DNA of 64,000 bases from Aphanomyces cochlioides (taxonomy: Eukaryota > Oomycota > Saprolegniomycetes > Saprolegniales > Verrucalvaceae). Under the pieces are notes generated by a model that did not search any database, was not told where the DNA came from, and worked only from the letters and a program-made list of their open reading frames with translations. The translations under genes were made by a program, and so were the position numbers. The stretch covers positions 1-64,000 of the forward strand of contig JAHQRK010000034.1 in assembly GCA_019828595.1 (NCBI GenBank), written 5' to 3'. Each line of letters begins with the position of its first letter. The first letter of the stretch is position 1. Below, in pieces: positions 56,984 through 64,000 of the stretch.

Positions 56984-59843
56984 GTGAAACGTGTTGCGTA
57001 TCGTTGCAAAGGAAGGAAGAACAACCCGTTGGAAGAACGCTTCCTCACCCTGTTTGCACAAGAACTCGTGGATGCTGGAGTCATCAAGCGCAATCAACAG
57101 TCGGCTTGGTGTAGCCTAGTGAATCCAGTCATGAAGCCGGACGGACGCAAGTCGTTGAAAACAGCCGACAAATGGACAGACGAAGATGTATTGAAGCATT
57201 TTAGGTTTACCAACGACTACCGAGTGGTGAACAGTAAGATGGAGCCGAAGGCTGGAACAATGCCATTTCAAGCGACAATCACCCAACACCTGAAGGGCAT
57301 GCGAGCGATGGGAGTGTTTGATTTACCGAAATGCTTTTGGCAATTCCCGCTGCGTGAAGACAGTCGCGAAATGCTATCGTTTATGCTGAATGGATGGGTT
57401 TACACACCGGACCGGGTGATGTAAGGTCATGTGGACTCTGCTCTTTACGTGCAAGCGACGAGTGAGGAGTGTTATGCTTCTCTGCTGTTGAAGCACCTAC
57501 TTGTTTGGATTGATGACATCCTAGTTTATGCAAAAGACCCTGAAGAATACACTGAAGTGCTACGCGAATTCTTTGGCCTAGTCGACCGCTATGGATTCAA
57601 GCTATCTCCCGCGAAGACAGTGTTGTTCACGAGCGAAGTCAAGTGGTATGGGCGCATTCTCAGCGGTGACGGCGTACGGCAAGATCCCGCGAGAGTCGAA
57701 CAGCTGTGTGCAATCCCCTACCCGACAAATGCTGGCGACCTGCAACAGTTCATTTGCGCAGTCAACTGGATCAGAGAATCGATCACAGAGTACGCGATGA
57801 CAGTCGAGCCACTCCAACAAGCATTGAACAAAGCGCTCGAAGACAAGGCCAAGAAGAAGCGGATCACGAGCGGCATCAAAATCGAGCTCACTCAGGAAGA
57901 AAAAGCTGCTTTTGACGCCGTGAAGTCCAAGATGCGGACGGCGGTGGACTTGTCGCACCCACGTGCTGACGCCACGCTGTGTCTGTTGACGGACGCAAAC
58001 GATCAAGGATGGTCTATTATTGTTACGCAGGTGGACAAACTCGACGACAAACTACCGATCCAAGAGCAATCGCACGAAATGCTTGTTTGTCAGTCTGGAA
58101 TGTTTACTGGTGCCCAGAAGTCATGGTCAGTGATCGAAAAGGAAGCCTATCCTATTGCGCGTGCATGCGAAAAGTTGAATTATCTACTGATGCGACCTGA
58201 AGGATTTAGGTTGTACTGCGATCACAAGAACCTGATTCACATCTTTGCGCCTGGCAAAGAGTGGCCGGAACACACGCGAGGCACGTTGATGCAATGGGCG
58301 GCGATTATCGGCGGTTATCGATACACTATTGAGCACATCGACGGCATCACAACCTTTGGGCGACATGATGAGTCGATGGGGTCGGCCGGCTTCAGGCATG
58401 GCGACCCACAAAGTGTTAGCAGCGCGCTGGATGAAGAAACGCAAACAGTCGCGAACTACGCCAAAGCGAAACACTCTACGACCGCTCGATGACGACAACT
58501 TTATTTGGCCATGTATTAACGACATTATGCAAGCTCAGGCTGCTCACGCCAATGCAAGACCCAAGGAAGCGAAGCGTACATCGGACGATCATCCCTGGAT
58601 TGTCGATGGACGGCTTTGGATTCCAGCTGCAGCTGAAGACTTGATTCAACGAATTCTGGTGGTTGCTCACTGTGGAAGCATGGGACATCGCGGCCAAACG
58701 GCGCTAGTCAACCACGTGAAGCGAATATTTTGGATCGAGCGGCTCAACGAACAAGCTGGAACTTTTATCGCTGGATGCCTTCTATGTCCTCATGAAGGGG
58801 GAAGGGTGGTGCATCGACCTTATGCACCAACATGGCACGCCAAGCGAAGAAACGAAGGACTACACTTTGATTATCTGTTTATGGGTGAAGTACTAGGTGG
58901 ATCGAAATATGTTCTGGTTCTCAAGGACGACTTGACACATTTCTGTGAGCTAGTGGCCTGCGATGCACCAACAAGTCAAGTCTGTGTGGATGCACTCGTG
59001 GATTGGGCGAAGCGCTTTGGAATGCCGAGAGACTGGATCAGCGATCAAGGGACACACTTCAAGAACGTCGCGGTCAAAGCTCTCGCGCACAAGTTCAAGT
59101 CAAGCACGACTTTACCCTAGCCTATTGCCTATGGCGAAATGGAACGGTTGAACGAATGAATCGCGACATACTCCAAGTTATGCGGGTGATGCTGCGCGAA
59201 TTTCGGCTGGTGGAACATCAATGGGACTATCTACTGCCTGTCGTTCAAGCCAACCTCAATCAGACGCCAGTGCCATCGTTAGCGAACAAGTCACCCATGG
59301 AACTGTTTACGGGATTGGAGCCAACAACCCCGCTGGATGCGATCATTCTAGGGGCAGGCCTTCGTGACGTCGGGCCTTTTGGCGCCGATGTCCGAAGCAG
59401 CCTTGACGAACTGCGTGCAAGTCTACAAGTCCTCCACAAAGCGATACTCGACAAGAACGAAGCGCGAGCTACGAAGGCGATGATTGCGACAGCGAACGCA
59501 GAAGCATGCAATGTGTGTGAATGCGACTATGTGTTATGGTCAAGAGTGGACGAGAATCATCATCCAACTGCTTGTTACCTGGCTAGGACCGTACCGCGTC
59601 ACACAAGTCAATGAGTATTCCCTCGAGATTGAACATCTGCTGACAAAGGAAAGACGACAAGTTCACATGTCCAGAGTCAAGCTGTACGCCGAGGAAAGCT
59701 TTGAGGTCACTGAAAAAATACTCGAACACATCTCGGAACAAGGAATCATGTTGAAGGTTAGCTCTATCTCTACGCGCAACGTGGACAAAGATGCTGGCGA
59801 ATACGTGCTACTCGTTCACTGGGAAGGTCTCGAAGAGGTCTAA
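56984..59843 (+). pseudogene. Pol of the second gypsy element, broken
   Basis: RT with FDLPKCFWQFPL (57318-57353) is followed by a TAA at 57422-57424 within the RT core, then WIDDILVYA (57509-57535) and an RNase H-like LTDANDQGW region. Frame changes near 58350, 59100 and 59575 separate the zinc finger (HCGSMGHRG...CLLC), the integrase core (HFDYLF, ISDQGTHFKN and NGTVERMNRD) and a chromodomain-like end (YVLLVHWEGLEE) with stops. No aspartic protease motif is seen between the knuckle and RT. Confidence 0.82.
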
Positions 59844-60147
59844 GCATCATGGGAACGACTCAGCAAGCTCATGCGTGAATGACCGGCAGTTGTGCAAGCG
59901 TATGTGAAGACGATTAAGTCGAAGAAGGTACGCGAAGCGCTTGAGGCTGCTATGTAGTTGTGGCTCAAGACAGAATCAAGAACGCAGCTGCTGCGATCTA
60001 GTCGTGGTGCGCGTTGAAGCGGAGCGTTGATGCCGTGGTCAAGCCGTGGCTCAAGCTCAAGGAAGAAAGGAAGACTCTGATGCTGTGATCTAGTCATGGT
60101 TCTAGTCGAAGACCGAGTCTATGTCCGCTGGACATGGCTTGGGGGTG

Positions 60148-60465
60148 TGATGTGTGCTGTGACGTGGTTAAGTCATGTCCAGCCGCATCATAGGCTCGTC
60201 CTCGGACAGCCGGTGCTGCCGATCGAGAACCGCAGTTGAAGGACGAAGGAGTTTCAAGATGAAGAGCCGCCGGTTTCAAGATGAAGGGTCACCGTTGAAC
60301 CGACGCGCTCAAGATAGAAGGAAAGGACGTTCAAGTGAAGATTGAAGTCAAGTAGTTAGTTCATTATCTGCGGCCTACTGCCCAAGTCAATCAATTGCGT
60401 GTTCACGGGAGGCGGCACTCCCCCATTTGGTTGTTTTGCGGCGGTGGTTTCGTGGACATACTACA
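60148..60465 (+). repeat. 3' LTR of the second gypsy element
   Basis: Preceded by the G-run of the polypurine-like tract. It ends at the CCAAT duplication adjoining the DHCR24 3' flank. Confidence 0.92.
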
Positions 60466-60470
60466 CCAAT

Positions 60471-60675
60471 CCAACATTGTTTCAGTGGACATCAACGTTA
60501 ATTCTAGACGTGTTTATTTCAACCTTGGACGACGTCTCCGTTCCTCGATGTTTATGCTTGTTTGAGTCGGTCGTACATGGAAATGACGACAAAATACATG
60601 TCCATCCTGTCAAAAAAAACTCATTAGCGCTCGATTTATGTGCAAAACGACCGACAAAAACAGAAGCGTGTCAGA
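60471..60675 (-). other. 3' flank of DHCR24
   Basis: Shares short blocks (ggacatg, cgctaatga-like) with the sequence downstream of the pseudogenes (3440-3507), so the amplicon copies include its 3' UTR. The second gypsy element inserted about 205 bp beyond the stop codon. Confidence 0.6.
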
Positions 60676-62604
60676 TTATTCTCGCACCGAGCGCGAGACC
60701 TTGCCAAACACACGAGGAAAGGCGCCGTCGCAGCCATATTTCTTGCGCATTTCGTTGTACAACGAATGGTCAAACATGCTTTCGAATTCTTCTTCCGTCA
60801 GGTATGAATCGGCGTAGAGCATTTGGAACCTAGAGGAAATAACAAATCAACATTGAATGGGTCCACACGATCATGTCGTACCCATTTTGTTCACGCACGA
60901 ATTTTTCCACGCGGCGTGTTGTGTGGATTGGATGAAAGTTCGACACTTGCGGCACACCGTAGGCGCCAATATCGACAAACATCTTGTCCGATTCCGATGA
61001 CTTGAGCATGCCGGGCTCCGAAGGAAGCTTAAAGGGACAGATCCACAGCGGATAAATCTTTACTTCGCGGTCAAAGACTTCGAGTGACACTTTCAATGAC
61101 GTAATGGGGACCAGCATGTCTTGGATGAAGTGATGGTTGTCGTACAATTCCTTGATGGCATCACTTTGAGTCAACTTCAGCAACGAGACCTTGGGGGGAA
61201 CCATCCAGCCCAACAAGAATCGGAACAAAATATTGTTGCCAAAGGGAATGATGTCTTGAATTTCCCAAAAGATGCTCCGCGAATGACGGTGGAAATAGTC
61301 GCGGAGAGGAATGTATTCCGTATCGTGCTTGGAGGCAATCAACTTGGACTCGACGTGCTTGAAAAACCAAGGTTTGTGCCAATCTCCGATTGCGTTCAGC
61401 TAGGAAACGAGTCAATTCGCTTCAAAAGGGTACAATTCTATACCTTGCCACTCTCAGGCTTGTCAACCATCGAACCAGTCATAACCACGCCGCTGTGCAA
61501 GCTATACATCAACATTTCGACGAAGTGATGCTTGTCTCCCGCATTCGCCGCCGCTTCAAATACTTCGTACGCTTCGTCGAGAGACTTCACGGGATGGTAG
61601 CCGAGCTTGACATATCTAGAACAGCTCGTCGATGAATAAACTCGCAGGTTGCATCGACGCACGGTTTAATTGGAACAATCTCGATCTCGACAGCGGTCAA
61701 AAAGCCCAATGTTCCATACGACCACGGAACCGAATAAAACAAGTCGGGGTTTTCGTCCTAAGCACGTAGAACGCCAGAAAAAAATACAGCGCGCAGATTG
61801 CATACCTTGGAGCAAGTCGTCACGGTTCCATCGGCGAGAACCAACTCATACGACTTGCAAATGTGTTGAAACAATCCAAAGCGGTGCGACGACGTTTCAA
61901 TACCTGTTCCCATCACCAAACCGCCTGAAATGCATGAGAAGTCGAAAATGATCATGATGGTGGACGTACCGACAGTCAGATCGTCTAGCTCGGCGACAAT
62001 AGCAATGGCCCAGCCCATTGGACTAAGCATAGCCGAAAGCTGGCCCATGGTAACGAGTGGCTCTACGCGAACAGTCTATGCCATTTTGTAATTTCCACTT
62101 TGTGTCGTTGAAACAAACTCACCCGAGCCGTCGTATTGACTTCCAAGATATCCATCATATTGATGCTAATGTTGGACAAAGTTTTCTTGTATTTTCCGCG
62201 GCGGTACGAGATATTTTGCCAGCCAGGGCGAGCGGTACACATGGGGGATTTCCTTCCATCCTTGTTCCATCGAATAATCTATCATGACAAGCGTGAGAAG
62301 TATCGATACGTTGCCTTCTCGGGCGCGATACCTGGTCTTGAACTTGCTTGACACGTTCTTTGTGCTTGCTTGGAGCGGAGTTCAAGTAGAAGATCACTTT
62401 GCTGCGCAAGTAGAACAAGATATCGTACACAAAGGACACGGGCAGCAAGAAAAAGCACACGAGCACCCAGCGATAGTTGATCAAAATGTACGCAAGCCAC
62501 GACTTCGTTTGAGGAGGGGCTATCTTGCCCGCAACGTCGGCAACTTCTCTCGTTTCGTCCTCCACCTTGCGGCGGCCCACGTTTCGTCGTTGGACACTTG
62601 TCAT
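60676..62604 (-). CDS. DHCR24: Delta(24)-sterol reductase, intact eight-exon gene
   Basis: Reduces the C24 double bond of sterol precursors with FAD and NADPH at the ER. Gene model by homology and GT-AG sites on the minus strand: exons 62604-62332, 62278-62123, 62075-61970, 61924-61806, 61757-61663, 61615-61444, 61399-60882, 60829-60676. The sum is 1593 bases (530 codons plus stop), close to the usual 500-530 residues. Introns are 44-53 bp. A membrane helix (residues about 44-66, [15 protein letters not shown]) is followed by the FAD domain ([17 protein letters not shown]) and the C-terminal [20 protein letters not shown] and [16 protein letters not shown] regions. An upstream in-frame ATG at 62715 is possible, but 62604 fits the family length. 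It is the only complete copy; seven fragments lie in the amplicon. Confidence 0.88.
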
Positions 62605-62679
62605 CCGCTTCGTCAACACAAAAGTGACCACAGACGGTTTCAATGGATTTTTTACAGGAAAATTAAAATAAATACAATT

Positions 62680-62945
62680 ATTGTCAATTTCAGTCAAATT
62701 TGTATTTTCGACCAAAAATCAAATGCATTTCCAAATCGATTTGACCATACTGAAGCCAAGTTAAACCGAATACTGGCCAAATTACTTACATGTGTATTAG
62801 GGTGTGTTAGGGTGTGTTTTGCGTGAATTAGTTAAATACTCGATTCTGATTGGCTGCGAGATTCGGAAATCGATTAAAAAATCGATACATTTCCAGACCA
62901 TCTCACTATTTAGAATGAATCTCACAATAATCGAAATTTGAAATA
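62680..62945 (-). repeat. Inverted copy of the amplicon boundary
   Basis: Reverse complement of about 45085-45345 (also 22600-22860), with scattered differences, including the agccaatcagaatcga and acaccctaa motifs. It lies about 75 bp upstream of the DHCR24 start codon. Confidence 0.85.
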
Positions 62946-64000
62946 GATTAATTTTACGTTCATGAAGACGAGTAGTTGTCTCAGGTTGTGAAATGTCAGA
63001 CATTACACTTTACGTATAGAAAACATGTAAAGTGTAAACTATGTCAAGTAAATGACTGGTACACTTTACATTAAATGCACTAGTTTTGTCGTCAAGTAGT
63101 CCAGTTTTTATACGTCAAGTAAATTCGAACTTGTCAAGTAGTAAACAAATGAAGATCGGTGAAGTCAACTTTCTGCGGGAAATGCAATCTTCATGCTTGC
63201 TTTCGCCTTGAAGCGCGGATCTTGGTAGGCATCTTTTAACTTAGCGTTAAAGATGTCTGCAGAGCTGTCTGGCAGTCGCTCAGTTTGTCGAGATGCAAGG
63301 AATTCAAGACAATTTTGAGCCACGCCATGACACAGATTTCCGACGGCTGGCTACCACTTCTCCGTAGGCCAGCCAAGAGCAGAAATGAATGAATGAGGAG
63401 CTCCAAAGAGCTGCAAACGTGGTTGGAAACAGGTATCGAAGTTCGACTTGCGATGTGATGCCCGCCTACCCTTAGCAAGCATCAAAGATACAGCAACGTC
63501 GGCTGGTAGGACCCTCAGAGGCATCGTCGTGGACCGAGATATGCCAGATGCAATTGTAGAGAAATTCCCTCATTAAAACAGTACCACTGTTGTTCGGACC
63601 CCTTAAAGCTGTTGCAATGAGGGAAAGACCTTATCCGGCAAAAAGCCCTCTAAATTGCCAAAATAAGTTATCCGGATAATTATCCGGATGACAGACTTCT
63701 TCCTCATACAGTCAAAGGACCAACACGTCAGTGAAGCATGCTTGGACCTTGCCGTTGGGATAGCCAAAAGAAAGGTGAGATTTTGTATTGGATTTGGTGT
63801 ACTAACGTGTGACGATAGGAAAGTCAGCTTGCCAGTTGAAGCGCAAACGCGATGTGGATGCAGGGCATGGACATTCAACGTGAAGCCATACTGGCCGTGC
63901 ACCGTGCATTAAATGTTAGTGGTCGCGCCAATCGTGGTCAACAAGCTAAATCGTAGATGGTATATTTTTTAATTGGGGTGACTGTGTATTGGTTCAAAAA
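62946..64000. other. Right end of window, no recognised gene
   Basis: Three acactttac motifs, two of them forming a hairpin (63003-63033), a run of tcaagtag/gtcaagtaaa repeats (63040-63140), and a perfect 20-bp palindrome at 63670-63689 (atccggataattatccggat). The short open frames at 63236-63912 show no recognisable domain and look random. Confidence 0.5.

Larger units (their letters stand above)
54645..60465 (+). mobile_element. Second Ty3/gypsy element, degenerate body
   Basis: 318-bp LTRs (54645-54962 and 60148-60465), TGATG to CTACA, differing at one base seen by eye (gatcgtgaac against gatcgagaac). Flanking duplication CCAAT at 54640-54644 and 60466-60470. A G-rich polypurine-like stretch (ggcttgggggtg) precedes the right LTR. 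The body has gag, RT, RNase H, integrase and chromodomain-like parts, but with several frame changes and stops. Confidence 0.93.

Noticed and set aside
61121..61528. Plus-strand 135-codon frame in the DHCR24 gene
   Set aside because: Antisense to exon 7 and intron 6 of DHCR24.
63236..63912. Short frames at the right end as genes
   Set aside because: Cys/Leu/Ser-rich, no domain, no neighbouring context; insufficient support.
1..64000. Bacterial-type features: operons, Shine-Dalgarno sites, CRISPR arrays, phage genes
   Set aside because: Introns, CRN effectors, chromoviruses and mariners show a eukaryotic genome; no regularly spaced short repeat array was seen.

Overview
The window is eukaryotic DNA, most likely from an oomycete of the Saprolegniales (Aphanomyces-like); the lineage is an inference. 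It rests on Crinkler (CRN) effector genes with an LYLA-type N-terminal header and an HILVVVP/HVLVIVP junction motif, an intron-containing sterol gene (DHCR24) of a pathway that Phytophthora- and Pythium-type oomycetes are thought to lack, very short introns (42-53 bp), and mariner (DD39D type), Harbinger-like and Ty3/gypsy elements. No tRNA, rRNA, CRISPR array or bacterial operon was recognised.

Layout. Positions 1-48031 are a tandem amplicon: unit 1 (1-22669), unit 2 (22670-45155) and the start of unit 3 (45156-48031), nearly identical to one another. Each full unit has two parts. Part A (about 11.7 kb) holds a broken mariner transposase, a CRN pseudogene fused to the 3' half of a DHCR24 pseudogene, a kinase-type CRN, a second mariner, a Harbinger-like transposase, an unknown 277-codon gene and a small TIR element. 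Part B is a palindrome of about 10.65 kb (arms about 5.15 kb, spacer about 356 bp). Each arm carries a CRN with an unrecognised C-terminus (called B here), a degenerate DHCR24 pseudogene and a kinase-type CRN (called K here).

Unit 3 is interrupted at 48032 by a young gypsy chromovirus on the minus strand (48032-54118, 268-bp LTRs, TACGG duplication), inserted at the splice donor of a DHCR24 intron. A second, decayed gypsy element follows (54645-60465, 318-bp LTRs, CCAAT duplication). Beyond it is an apparently intact DHCR24 gene (complement 60676-62604, eight exons, 530 codons), the likely relative or source of the seven DHCR24 fragments elsewhere. Its upstream flank (about 62680-62945) is an inverted copy of the amplicon boundary sequence. 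The last kilobase shows no recognisable gene.

How it fits together. The locus looks like a CRN amplification nursery. CRN headers, leader sequences and C-terminal domains have been copied, inverted, fused to a sterol gene and reshuffled, and transposons have landed in the copies. Two observations stand out. The four B genes carry all four combinations of two alternative header blocks. A C-tract of 6, 7, 8 or 11 bases lies at the header/effector junction, where length decides whether the two parts share a reading frame. Both patterns, and the repeat structure itself, could partly be assembly or homopolymer error, so long-read confirmation decides the case.
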